DNA of 9,427 nt from Erysipelotrichaceae bacterium (GTDB taxonomy: Bacteria; Bacillota_I; Bacilli_A; Erysipelotrichales; Erysipelotrichaceae), in assembly GCA_003446295.1 (NCBI GenBank), contig DMBB01000231.1:1-9427 (forward strand), given 5' to 3'. Made by a program: the position numbers and the translations under genes. The number at the start of each line of letters is the position of its first letter. Positions within the stretch are counted from its first letter, which is position 1. This document shows, in pieces, positions 1-7,213 of the stretch. The notes beneath the pieces were generated by a model that saw only the letters and a list, made by a program, of their open reading frames with translations, had not been told where the DNA came from and searched no databases.

Positions 1-290
1 GGCAGGGAGTACAGTTCTCCGTGATAATTGGCAACGGGACTGTTCGTATATCTGTTGAACTCCGCATACTGATTGACATACTGCCATACTTCCTTGTTGT
101 TTGTATGGAAGATATGGGCTCCGTATTCATGGACATTGATGCCCTCTACTTCTTTTGTATAAATGTTGCCGCCGATATGGGAACGCTTTTCAACCACCAG
201 GACTTTCTTTCCTGCTTTGACAGCTTCTCTTGCAAAAACAGCTCCGCACAATCCGGATCCAACGATCAGATAATCATATTTTTCAGACAT
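1..290 (-). CDS. glf: UDP-galactopyranose mutase, N-terminal part (cut by window edge)
   Basis: Flavoenzyme that interconverts UDP-galactopyranose and UDP-galactofuranose in the cytoplasm, supplying galactofuranose for surface glycans. The 96 complete codons visible begin MSEKYDYLIVGSGLCGAVFA, an N-terminal Rossmann FAD-binding fold with the GxGLxG loop at residues 11-16. The acidic residue ending the second strand is in VVEKR (32-36), followed by HIGGNIY (38-44). The segment EYGAHIFHT (55-63) and the NSPVANY stretch (83-89) are typical of Glf and separate it from other FAD amine oxidases. The ATG at 290-288 follows a consensus AGGAGG at 300-295 with a 4-nt gap, so the start is secure. A possible -10 (TATCAT, 328-323) lies upstream but has no good -35. 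The gene is divergent from the DUF6056 gene, which fits a surface-glycan locus. The remaining roughly three quarters lies beyond base 1. Confidence 0.95.
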   Translation of the reverse strand, partial: MSEKYDYLIVGSGLCGAVFAREAVKAGKKVLVVEKRSHIGGNIYTKEVEGINVHEYGAHIFHTNNKEVWQYVNQYAEFNRYTNSPVANYHGELYSL

Positions 291-381
291 ACAGCCTCCT
301 CAACAAACCGTTTTCTTCTTTAATGATACAAAAATCGGTATCTGAAAGAAAGTCCATTCAGGCAAACAGTTCCGTCATCAA

Positions 382-411
382 TTGACCCGCTTTTGCCTTC
401 CTATTTATAAT
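382..411 (+). promoter_or_regulatory. sigma-70/A-type promoter of the DUF6056 gene
   Basis: TTGACC at 382-387 and a perfect TATAAT at 406-411 are separated by 18 nt, close to the housekeeping consensus. Transcription would start near 418, about 20 nt before the ATG at 439. The TTG at 382 is the first in-frame start-like codon, but it is part of this -35 box and so cannot be the translation start. The rest of the intergenic stretch 291-381 holds the upstream region of the divergent glf gene and nothing else I can name. Confidence 0.75.
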
Positions 412-438
412 GATGTCATATTGAGGGAAGGAACCATT

Positions 439-2259
439 ATGAAAGCAGTCATATCATTATTCAGCACAGAACGGAAGAAAAACAGGTTTGTATTGATCCT
501 GATCCTTGTTCTGATCCTGCTCATGAATCTGTTTACAAAGAAGATTGCGGATGACTTCATCTACAGCCAGTCAAACGGACTGCTGGATATTTTCGCAAGA
601 GAATATGAACAGTACATGACCTGGAGCGGACGCTCAGTTGCCCATATCCTGGCCCGTATTTCCCTGGCGCTTCCCAGGTTCCTTTTCCAGCTGTGCAATT
701 CCCTTGTATTTGTCTGGCTGATCATTCTGATCGTCTTCCATGCAAAGCCCTCCGGAAAACATGTGCCGTTTTTGCTGGGTGTATCTGCCGCATTGGTATT
801 TCTGTATGTACCGATGTTCGGAGAGACGGTTTTGTGGCAGACAGGTTCATTCAATTATCTCTGGATGACCACCCTGATCATGACGTTCCTGGTTCCTTAC
901 AGATCAAACGGTCCTCATGGCATTCCGTATGCCGTACTCTGTTTCCTCTGCGGCATTCCTGCCGGATGGACCAACGAGAATACAGCCGGAGCCATGGTGC
1001 TGTTCATGCTGGGCATGATCTTCAAAAGCATCGTGCTGGATCATGAAAAACCCGGCGTTCATATGTTCGCCGGTCTTGCCGGTGCCCTGATCGGTCTTCT
1101 CATGATGGTAAAAGCTCCCGGCAATGCGGTCCGCATGCTGAGCTTCCCGGAAAGAAACGGACTGTCCAGTCTGTTCATCGCAGCTTATGAAGCATCGATC
1201 GTCATCAGCGGATCCGGTGATACGGGCATGCGCACATTATGGCTGATCTTTGCGGCAGTGATCACCATTGCCGGCATTACAGCTGCAGACAAAAAGAAGC
1301 TGTGTATTCCCCTGCTGTTTGCGTTCTGTTCCTTTGCGGCAGTATACGCAATGATCCTCTCACCGGTCTATATCAACTTTTCACGCTCTATGTTCGGGGC
1401 GACTGTATTCCTGATCGCCGGCATCATATCATCACTTGCGCTGATCATGGATACCGGCAGGTTCGAAATCCCATGCAAGGCAGCGCTTGCGGTGGTGACT
1501 GCCCTGTCTGCCATGAACTACATGACAGCGATGATCGACCTGGTCAACACAAGATACCAGTTCCGCAACTATGACCGGTATATCAGCAGCCAGAAGGCAG
1601 CGGGAAACCTCAATCCCGTCGTGCCTGCCCTGGCAAGGGAACTCATGACGAAATATGACCCGATCTATGATTTGGAAGGACTGCAGGGAGATGATACACA
1701 CTGGATCAATCAGAACTTTGCGATCATGAACGGTCTGGAAAGCATATCGTCCACACATTATGATCTGTGGAATCAGATCTACCGTGACGGTGAGCCCGCA
1801 TTGATGAACATCACGGATTATGACACCTACCTGAATACGGTCAGGGACAATGAAGACTATATCGTTCTCGTTACTTCAACGAACCTTTCCGACGAGTCCT
1901 ACACGGATATGTACTGGGTACTGCAGGAATTCCTGGAAACCAATCATGCCCGTACCGGATATATCGCCGCTGCCCTCAGTACGGCTGATTCGCAGGTGAT
2001 CGCACAGGAAAGTGAGATCTATGAAGGTCTGATGGTTGAAGATCATTACTTCTACCTCTCTTCCATGGAAGATCCGGAAAAGTCTGACATCGTGATCAGC
2101 ACGGACAACCTGTCCAACAAGAATCCCGGCATCACCGTTTCCGTTTACAGCAAGACCAAGGGACACCTGGTCGATGAGATCAGCTGGACGCCTGAAACAC
2201 GGACACACGGCATCCGGAGCTGCAGTGAGCAGTACAACAAACGTGATAATGCAAAGTAA
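439..2259 (+). CDS. DUF6056-family polytopic membrane protein, probable GT-C-like glycan enzyme
   Basis: 606-residue membrane protein. The first transmembrane helix is at about 16-32. It is followed by an extracytoplasmic loop with the Asp pair D38-D39 (ADDF) and W62-x-G64-R65. Further hydrophobic segments lie near 83-101, 108-126, 139-153, 161-199, 207-224, 266-282, 288-307, 318-337 and 346-365. The conserved block ETVLWQTGSFNYLW (129-142) and Glu180 in GWTNENT match DUF6056. An Asp pair after helix 1 recalls GT-C glycosyltransferases that use polyprenyl-phosphate sugars, so transfer of a sugar to a surface polymer is a reasonable inference, not shown here. Residues 370-606 are soluble and probably extracellular, with HWINQNFAIMNGLESI at 421-436 and a further domain at about 455-590. 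The ATG at 439 is chosen because GGAAGGA at 426-432 is well placed and the promoter covers the upstream in-frame TTG. The product is encoded next to glf. Confidence 0.8.
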   Translation: MKAVISLFSTERKKNRFVLILILVLILLMNLFTKKIADDFIYSQSNGLLDIFAREYEQYMTWSGRSVAHILARISLALPRFLFQLCNSLVFVWLIILIVFHAKPSGKHVPFLLGVSAALVFLYVPMFGETVLWQTGSFNYLWMTTLIMTFLVPYRSNGPHGIPYAVLCFLCGIPAGWTNENTAGAMVLFMLGMIFKSIVLDHEKPGVHMFAGLAGALIGLLMMVKAPGNAVRMLSFPERNGLSSLFIAAYEASIVISGSGDTGMRTLWLIFAAVITIAGITAADKKKLCIPLLFAFCSFAAVYAMILSPVYINFSRSMFGATVFLIAGIISSLALIMDTGRFEIPCKAALAVVTALSAMNYMTAMIDLVNTRYQFRNYDRYISSQKAAGNLNPVVPALARELMTKYDPIYDLEGLQGDDTHWINQNFAIMNGLESISSTHYDLWNQIYRDGEPALMNITDYDTYLNTVRDNEDYIVLVTSTNLSDESYTDMYWVLQEFLETNHARTGYIAAALSTADSQVIAQESEIYEGLMVEDHYFYLSSMEDPEKSDIVISTDNLSNKNPGITVSVYSKTKGHLVDEISWTPETRTHGIRSCSEQYNKRDNAK

Positions 2260-2273
2260 TCATAAAATAACAG

Positions 2274-2295
2274 CAGCCATCCAAACGGATGGCTG
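2274..2295. terminator. bidirectional rho-independent terminator
   Basis: A perfect 9-bp stem (CAGCCATCC at 2274-2282, GGATGGCTG at 2287-2295) with an AAAC loop. On the plus strand TATGTTTATT follows. On the minus strand the continuation is CTGTTATTTTATG, which is richer in T. It lies between the convergent stops at 2259 (DUF6056 gene) and 2305 (ATPase operon) and can end both transcripts. The minus-strand tail is the better one. Confidence 0.85.
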
Positions 2296-2304
2296 TATGT
2301 TTAT

Positions 2305-3510
2305 TCAGATCTCTTCTTCATTCAATTCGTCCAATGAAGGTATCTCTTCATAGGAACCGCTCATCATGTCACCGATCGTGATAGACCCTGCTTCCCCGTA
2401 TTGATAGAGCTGGTCGAGCAGTTCGATCGCAGTGCGTATTTTTGTCCTCAGCAGATATCCCGCGTTCAGTGCAGTACAGATCACTTCATCCGATGCGATA
2501 CCCGGATCCCAATTGTATGCAGCCTTGTGAAGATCAATGATGTTCAGAAGAATATCTTTGATTTCACTCCTGGTAAGCTCTGCAAGCTGCGGTGCTGCAA
2601 TAATCTGGTCCAGTACATGCTTGATATTGGCTTTGTTTGCCGGCTCGTTAACATCAAGATACTCATAATCATGTTTCTTTTCGATGACATCTTCTGTATA
2701 GGAGCTTGTAAATGCCATCATGGTATATACCGACCGAAATCTGGATGATGGATCAACGAACTGATCCATATTTCCGTATGCTTTCATCCGGCTCTTGATG
2801 CCGAGACGTCCTGTCAGTTCCGCCTCGTCGAACAGGATCACCCAGCCATTATAACCCAGGCATTCAAACACATAGCTCATGAAATAGAAATAATCCATGA
2901 TATGTTCTGTTTTCTTCCAAGGCTCATTAAACCGGGCCGTTTCTTTATAAACACCCTTGTATAGTTTCTTTACTTCGCTCTGAAGAAGAAATGCCCCCTG
3001 AAAATCAGCCTGAATGCGATAAATATCATCTTCATTTTTGGCGCCGGCATACGTTTTCACCAGATACATCAGCCTGTTGCGTTCAAGTTCCGTCGAAGTA
3101 AACATCACAAGGCGGCTGACAAATTCACTGTTTTTAAACTGACTGTGCAGTTCATGCATGAAGCCTGGCTGTGCTCTGTCAGGAAGATATGTATTGCGCA
3201 TGATCGAAGCATATATTTCGTCGAGTTTGTTGAACGGTATTTCTTTACTGAGAGGTATCATCGATACGACCATGTTTCGTTCCGAGGCCATATTAAATAC
3301 CGTATTCAGCAGATGTGTTTTTCCTTCACCGTATTTTCCCGTAATGATTTTGCAGGAAGACTGTCCGTTTTCACACATCTGATCAAGTGTACGTTCGATC
3401 TCATGGCGAAGTTTTACCCGCGCATTCGTAAAGTAAGCACTTGCCTGTCTGGAAGGCACACCCGAGCGAAGAACTTCGATCAGGCGTCTTGAATCTTTCG
3501 GGTTCATCAT
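2305..3510 (-). CDS. BrxD-like (DUF2791-type) P-loop ATPase A
   Basis: 401-residue predicted cytoplasmic ATPase. The N-terminus SRRLIEVLRSGVPSRQAS (7-24) is the signature opening of the BREX BrxD/DUF2791 family. Walker A is GKYGEGKT (58-65). Walker B is WVILFDE (223-229) with a canonical D228-E229, and a sensor-like strand YTMMAFTSS lies at 262-270. A helical region (160-220) separates Walker A from Walker B, and the C-terminus ends in an acidic tail (388-401). In BREX, BrxD is an ATPase of unresolved role; here coupling of ATP hydrolysis to DNA translocation or loading is inference. This is the last gene of the minus operon. Its ATG overlaps the stop of ATPase B by 4 nt (ATGA), with GGAGGGG 5 nt upstream, so translation is probably coupled. 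An ATG immediately after (3507) is a possible alternative start. BREX itself is unlikely because no partner genes are seen. Confidence 0.8.
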   Translation of the reverse strand: MMNPKDSRRLIEVLRSGVPSRQASAYFTNARVKLRHEIERTLDQMCENGQSSCKIITGKYGEGKTHLLNTVFNMASERNMVVSMIPLSKEIPFNKLDEIYASIMRNTYLPDRAQPGFMHELHSQFKNSEFVSRLVMFTSTELERNRLMYLVKTYAGAKNEDDIYRIQADFQGAFLLQSEVKKLYKGVYKETARFNEPWKKTEHIMDYFYFMSYVFECLGYNGWVILFDEAELTGRLGIKSRMKAYGNMDQFVDPSSRFRSVYTMMAFTSSYTEDVIEKKHDYEYLDVNEPANKANIKHVLDQIIAAPQLAELTRSEIKDILLNIIDLHKAAYNWDPGIASDEVICTALNAGYLLRTKIRTAIELLDQLYQYGEAGSITIGDMMSGSYEEIPSLDELNEEEI

Positions 3511-4655
3511 TCATTCCCCTCCTTCTGCAGCGTTGCGTTTTTGATCATCTGCGCAAGTCCGATTGAGCCATATTCCGACTGTTTTAAAAGCTCAGCAGTT
3601 CGCGTTTCATCAAGGATCGTATACGGCAGATGCATCTGTTCTGCCTCTTCTGCAAAATGCAGTGACATTTCGGAAAGATATTCAGGGGTATATACCTGTT
3701 CAGAAAGAATGTCCATATCCACAATATCGGAGAAACGGTTGAATTTCCGGGAAACGATCTCATTCTGTATTCTCATCCAAAGTGCCTGATAGGACTTCAA
3801 TCCGATGTTTTCGTTATCGATCATTGCTCTGTCAAACGCAAATATAAACATCAGATTTTTCATAGTGTCGATATCATCCACCAGCTGCCTGATGCTTTCA
3901 TAAGTATCATTTCGTTTGGCAGAGCTGTATTTAACAAAGTCATTTCCCTGTCTGTCCAAAAGTATTTCCAAGTCATCGACCAGAACGATCAATCCCTGAT
4001 GCCCTGCTTTCCGAATCAGTCTTCCAAGTGACCTCAGCATATGACGTGCATTATATCTGTTGATTTTGACAGAAGACAATCCGACAGACTTTAATTCCGC
4101 GCTCTTCAGCGCTCGGTCACCTGTCAGCCAGCGCTTCAGTATTCTTTTGCTTTCCCCGTCCAGTGAAGGATGTCCTAAAACATCAGCCGTCAATAATGCG
4201 CAGGCAGAAGCAAAGTTATAATCCATCAGTGAATCATGGAGAAACATCTCACGCAGGTTTGAACGGATCGTCTGCATCGTTATGACGTCAGAGGCACCGA
4301 TCGATGCAAGATAATCGACCAGTGTTCTGTTTCCGATCGTATCCATGTCATAGTTCAGCATACCCGCTATTCTGGAAGCGCATCCCCGGATCAGGCTGTC
4401 GAGATCTATCTGATTCAGTATCTGGAGATATATGAAACTGAAATCATTCAGATAGAACTGTTCAGCAGACAAAGAGACAGTCAGATAGCCGCATCGTTCT
4501 GCATCCTTCTGAAATTCAGACAAAAGAAATGTTTTTCCCGAACCTTCCCTTCCTGTGATGAATTTGATTTTACTGCCGCCTTCTGAAATATATTCGTTCA
4601 GATAATGATCCTGCCAGAAGTCCAACAGAAAGCGGATCCCTGCCTTATTATCCAT
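3507..4655 (-). CDS. BrxD-like P-loop ATPase B, paralogue of ATPase A with altered Walker B
   Basis: 382-residue predicted cytoplasmic ATPase. Walker A is GREGSGKT (35-42). The region KRWLTGDRALKSAELKSVGL (174-193) matches the RWLxG...LGI segment of DUF2791/BrxD proteins that precedes Walker B. Walker B is LIVLVDDLE (222-230), where Asp228 replaces the usual catalytic Glu and a Glu comes two positions later (E230). The sensor-like strand is LMFIFAFD (268-275). It aligns with ATPase A around both Walker motifs and in the strand after Walker A, but it lacks A's RRLIEVLRSGVP opening. The two may form a heteromer, with B weaker or regulatory; this is inference. The ATG at 4655 has AGGAGG at 4665-4660. 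The gap to the upstream gene is 18 nt and the downstream gene overlaps by 4 nt, so this is the middle gene of a tight operon. Confidence 0.75.
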   Translation of the reverse strand: MDNKAGIRFLLDFWQDHYLNEYISEGGSKIKFITGREGSGKTFLLSEFQKDAERCGYLTVSLSAEQFYLNDFSFIYLQILNQIDLDSLIRGCASRIAGMLNYDMDTIGNRTLVDYLASIGASDVITMQTIRSNLREMFLHDSLMDYNFASACALLTADVLGHPSLDGESKRILKRWLTGDRALKSAELKSVGLSSVKINRYNARHMLRSLGRLIRKAGHQGLIVLVDDLEILLDRQGNDFVKYSSAKRNDTYESIRQLVDDIDTMKNLMFIFAFDRAMIDNENIGLKSYQALWMRIQNEIVSRKFNRFSDIVDMDILSEQVYTPEYLSEMSLHFAEEAEQMHLPYTILDETRTAELLKQSEYGSIGLAQMIKNATLQKEGNE

Positions 4656-4673
4656 AAAGCCTCCTCAGAAATA

Positions 4674-5450
4674 TCAATTACGTACAAAAGCAACCAGTGC
4701 AAGATAACGTTCCGTTCCGTTTGAATCCAGGAAACGGATCGCATTTTTATTATCTTTGCTCGGATTGAAGCTGATCGCCCTTCCGTCTTTTGCTATACGT
4801 GTATCACTCAGTTCAAGGCGCGCTACATCAAACGCGAAAGCCTGACTGTCATACTCTTTCTGGGATCGTGCCATAGGTACCATCTGTTTATAGACGTCTG
4901 TGAGATTCACATAGGCCTGGTCGCTCTTCTTATTCTTCATACGGATCACAACATCGTATGCCTTTTCCATATCTTCCAGGAATCGTGCCGCATTGAAGTT
5001 TTCCTTCATGAGTTTATCTCTGGTCTTGGCGATCGTTTCAGCAAGTGTCTTCGGACGGCAGCAATTCTGCTTTTTCTTATCGATGACGATCTCCTGCGTA
5101 TCACGGCTGACCGTCACTTTGCTTGGGAACATGTCATAGACCTGTGTACTGATCATACGTACATTAATGCCTTTGTTTCTGCATTCTTCAAGCAGCTGTT
5201 CTTCCAGATCACCTCCGGATACATATGCTTTTTCGTCAAACGCATCTGTATGTGCTTTGAGCTCATTCAGCATAGATGTCAGTGACTTGATATGATTATC
5301 CAGCGCATCAAGATTTTTCCGCAGCGCTTTAACATCTCCATTTTCTGTGCATTTACTGATATTTTTTGCATCTCCGCCGATGTTTTTGGAAGTTTCTGTC
5401 AATTTTGTTTCGATATCATGCATTTTGTTATAAAAATCTTCATAGTTCAT
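4674..5450 (-). CDS. coiled-coil protein of unknown family, first gene of the ATPase operon
   Basis: 258 residues; I do not recognise the family. Residues 1-75 are mostly helical with heptad-like spacing (IETKL, LRKNLDALDNHIKSL, LNELKAH) and look like a coiled coil. A predicted mixed region follows at about 80-125 (GINVRMISTQVYDMFPSKVTVSRDTQ). Next is a basic stretch, KKKQNCCRPK (125-134), then helices at 135-172 with NFNAARFLEDMEKAYD at 151-166. The C-terminal part (175-258) is mixed and has no catalytic motif I can see. No signal peptide or membrane helix is visible. The start at 5450 is chosen because GGAGGG (5463-5458) sits 7 nt upstream. An in-frame ATG at 5579 would add 43 residues read through the promoter region. 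Its place just before the ATPases suggests a scaffold, adaptor or DNA-binding subunit; this is inference. Confidence 0.8.
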   Translation of the reverse strand: MNYEDFYNKMHDIETKLTETSKNIGGDAKNISKCTENGDVKALRKNLDALDNHIKSLTSMLNELKAHTDAFDEKAYVSGGDLEEQLLEECRNKGINVRMISTQVYDMFPSKVTVSRDTQEIVIDKKKQNCCRPKTLAETIAKTRDKLMKENFNAARFLEDMEKAYDVVIRMKNKKSDQAYVNLTDVYKQMVPMARSQKEYDSQAFAFDVARLELSDTRIAKDGRAISFNPSKDNKNAIRFLDSNGTERYLALVAFVRN

Positions 5451-5472
5451 AGCTGAACCCTCCGTTTCAAAA

Positions 5473-5478
5473 AGTATA
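5473..5478 (-). promoter_or_regulatory. candidate -10 box of the ATPase operon
   Basis: On the minus strand TATACT (5478-5473) would start transcription near 5466, leaving a short leader that contains the GGAGGG ribosome binding site at 5463-5458. No TTGACA-like -35 is present at 16-18 nt. That position (about 5495-5502) is instead occupied by a palindrome, so an activator or repressor site there is plausible. Confidence 0.45.
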
Positions 5479-5494
5479 CATGATTTCCTTCTTT

Positions 5495-5511
5495 CTGTGT
5501 GATAAACACAG
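5495..5511. promoter_or_regulatory. palindrome over the expected -35, candidate operator
   Basis: CTGTGT, a 5-nt spacer (GATAA), then ACACAG form a perfect 6-bp inverted repeat. It covers the spot where the -35 of the minus operon should be. This geometry suits a dimeric regulator controlling the operon, but no regulator gene is seen in the window and the repeat is short. Confidence 0.4.
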
Positions 5512-5578
5512 GTAATTTGATCAGTGTGTACATTTTTTTGAACAGCAGTATTTTCGTTCGGTCTTCCTGCTGCATCCA

Positions 5579-5587
5579 TGTTATATT
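5579..5587 (+). promoter_or_regulatory. extended -10 promoter of the helicase gene
   Basis: TG at 5579-5580, one base, then TATATT at 5582-5587 form an extended -10 element, which can work without a good -35. The best -35-like hexamer (TTCGGT, 5557-5562) is poor and 19 nt away. The predicted transcription start is at or within a base or so of the A of the ATG at 5594. Confidence 0.5.
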
Positions 5588-5593
5588 TTGGTC

Positions 5594-7150
5594 ATGAGTG
5601 AGAAAAAGCTATATAAATGGCAGGCTGAATGTCTGGACATATGGAAGAACAGTGGTACTGAAGGGATTGTTAATGTCATAACCGGTGCAGGCAAAACCAT
5701 ACTTGCTCTTTCTGCTGCAGATTACCTTCTCCATACATATCCCAACGTCCGGATACGAATCGTCGTACCTACGATATCACTTGCACACCAGTGGAAGCAG
5801 GCAATACGGGATTTCTTTCCGAATATCAGTTATGGTTCTCATAAAGTGGGACTTTATTATGGTACGCACAAGGATGACAAGAATACTCAGTTCCTTATAT
5901 ATGTAATCAATACAGCAAGGGATTCTCTTTCCTCACACGTCATCAATGATATGAAAGAAGGAAGACACGTTTTCATGATCTGTGATGAGTGTCACCGTTA
6001 TACAGGTGACGTCAATCGGAATATCTTCCGCTTCCGTCATGATCCGGCTTTTCAGCGTGATCAATACCATTGCATCGGTCTGTCTGCCACACCGTACTGC
6101 AGCCATTTTGAAGATATTCTGGTTCCGAATCTTGGCAGAGAGATCTACCATTACGGTCCTTCTGAAGCATGGAATGATCAGGTGATCAATCCATATGTCA
6201 TTCTTCATACAGGTATCTGCCTCAATGAAAAAGAGCTGGATGAATATAATGAATTTACCGACTTGATTGCGAAAACATACGGCCGGATGATTGCCGAGGA
6301 CCCTGCTGTAGAATACATGAATTCAAATGAATTTTTCCGGTATCTTTCAGAAGCGGAAGAAGGCAGTGCCGCCTGCCAACTGAATAATCTGATCAGGCTG
6401 CGCAGAGCCCTGATCTATAACGCTTCGGAAAGAGAGAACTGTCTGAAAGCTTTGCTTAAACGGATCGATCTGAGCAAAAAGATTATCATCTACTGTGAAA
6501 GGATCGAACAGACCGTACGCATTGCAAATATCATCAAAAAGATGTTTACACCGAAAATAAGCATCTATCATTCCGAACTGAAGAAGGAAATCAGAGAGAA
6601 GTATCTGCATCAGTTCCGTACAGGAGAACATCATATTCTTGTCGCATGCAGAGCGCTGGATGAAGGCATCGATGTTCCAGATGCAGAAGTCGGCATCGTA
6701 TTATCCTGTTCTGCTGTTACCAGACAGCGTCTGCAGAGACTCGGCAGGATCATACGCAAAGCTGACAGGAAGGATACATCCGTCCTGTATTATGTATATG
6801 CTGTCAACACAATAGACAGTCCTTTCTTTCTGGATGAGAATTCCGCTGAAACAAGAACCATTGACCTGCAGTATTATTCCGCGAACAACATGTTCTATTG
6901 CGAACAATATGCCGGATATGCCGCAAAACTGGCAAAATCACTGGAGCGATCATATACAGCACCCCAGATTCGGGAATTCCGGACCTGCATCAATGAAGGC
7001 ACGCATACCATTGACTGGCTGCTGGACAGCAATGACTATGATTTCAAGATCACATCCGCACCGAACAGGCACCGGAAAAACTACTGGATCTGCATGAAAA
7101 AGATTCATCAAATATCCCTGGAAAAACAAACAGACATGGATCTGTTCTGA
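5594..7150 (+). CDS. SF2 DNA helicase, XPB/RAD25-like DExH family
   Basis: 518 residues with a complete SF2 set: an N-terminal YKWQ (7-10), motif I TGAGKT (30-35), Ia VVPTISLAHQW (57-67), motif II DECH (131-134) and motif III SAT (164-166). Motif IV is IIIYCE (297-302), motif V is in ACRALDEGIDVPDA (351-364) and motif VI is RQRLQRLGRIIR (377-388). The two RecA-like domains span about 1-195 and 285-405, joined by an acidic linker (205-265). A C-terminal extension (410-518) has no motif I know. Motifs resemble COG1061-type DNA helicases as found in several defence and repair systems. All ATPase residues are intact, so it should be active. The start is the ATG at 5594; a TTG two codons earlier lies just after the -10. 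There is no Shine-Dalgarno sequence before either. It is transcribed away from the ATPase operon from the shared 143-nt region, which suggests a joint function (inference). Confidence 0.9.
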   Translation: MSEKKLYKWQAECLDIWKNSGTEGIVNVITGAGKTILALSAADYLLHTYPNVRIRIVVPTISLAHQWKQAIRDFFPNISYGSHKVGLYYGTHKDDKNTQFLIYVINTARDSLSSHVINDMKEGRHVFMICDECHRYTGDVNRNIFRFRHDPAFQRDQYHCIGLSATPYCSHFEDILVPNLGREIYHYGPSEAWNDQVINPYVILHTGICLNEKELDEYNEFTDLIAKTYGRMIAEDPAVEYMNSNEFFRYLSEAEEGSAACQLNNLIRLRRALIYNASERENCLKALLKRIDLSKKIIIYCERIEQTVRIANIIKKMFTPKISIYHSELKKEIREKYLHQFRTGEHHILVACRALDEGIDVPDAEVGIVLSCSAVTRQRLQRLGRIIRKADRKDTSVLYYVYAVNTIDSPFFLDENSAETRTIDLQYYSANNMFYCEQYAGYAAKLAKSLERSYTAPQIREFRTCINEGTHTIDWLLDSNDYDFKITSAPNRHRKNYWICMKKIHQISLEKQTDMDLF

Positions 7151-7213
7151 AAGAGACCGGAATTATTAAACTTTTGTTACTTTCGTTTTCACATACAATT
7201 TACAGAAATCATG

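Larger units (their letters stand above)
5466..5542. repeat. long imperfect inverted repeat across the divergent control region
   Basis: The outer arm TTCAAAAAGTATACA (5466-5480) reappears inverted as TGTACATTTTTTTGAA (5527-5542). The match covers eight bases at the outer end and four at the inner end, with a one-base length difference between the arms. The centre of this pair (about 5504) nearly coincides with the centre of the palindrome at 5495-5511. The arms are AT-rich, so part of the match could be chance. Confidence 0.35.

Noticed and set aside
382..438. TTG start giving a 19-residue N-terminal extension of the DUF6056 protein
   Set aside because: The TTG is the first part of a TTGACC/TATAAT promoter and would not be transcribed. 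The ATG at 439 has a ribosome binding site.
5451..5579. Upstream ATG giving a 43-residue extension of the coiled-coil protein
   Set aside because: It reads through the -10, palindrome and leader. The extension has no protein-like pattern, and the internal ATG has GGAGGG at ideal spacing.
2305..7150. A complete BREX or Pgl system
   Set aside because: Only BrxD-like ATPases and an SF2 helicase much shorter than BrxHI-type helicases are present. BrxC/PglY, PglX, PglZ and BrxB are absent from the window.
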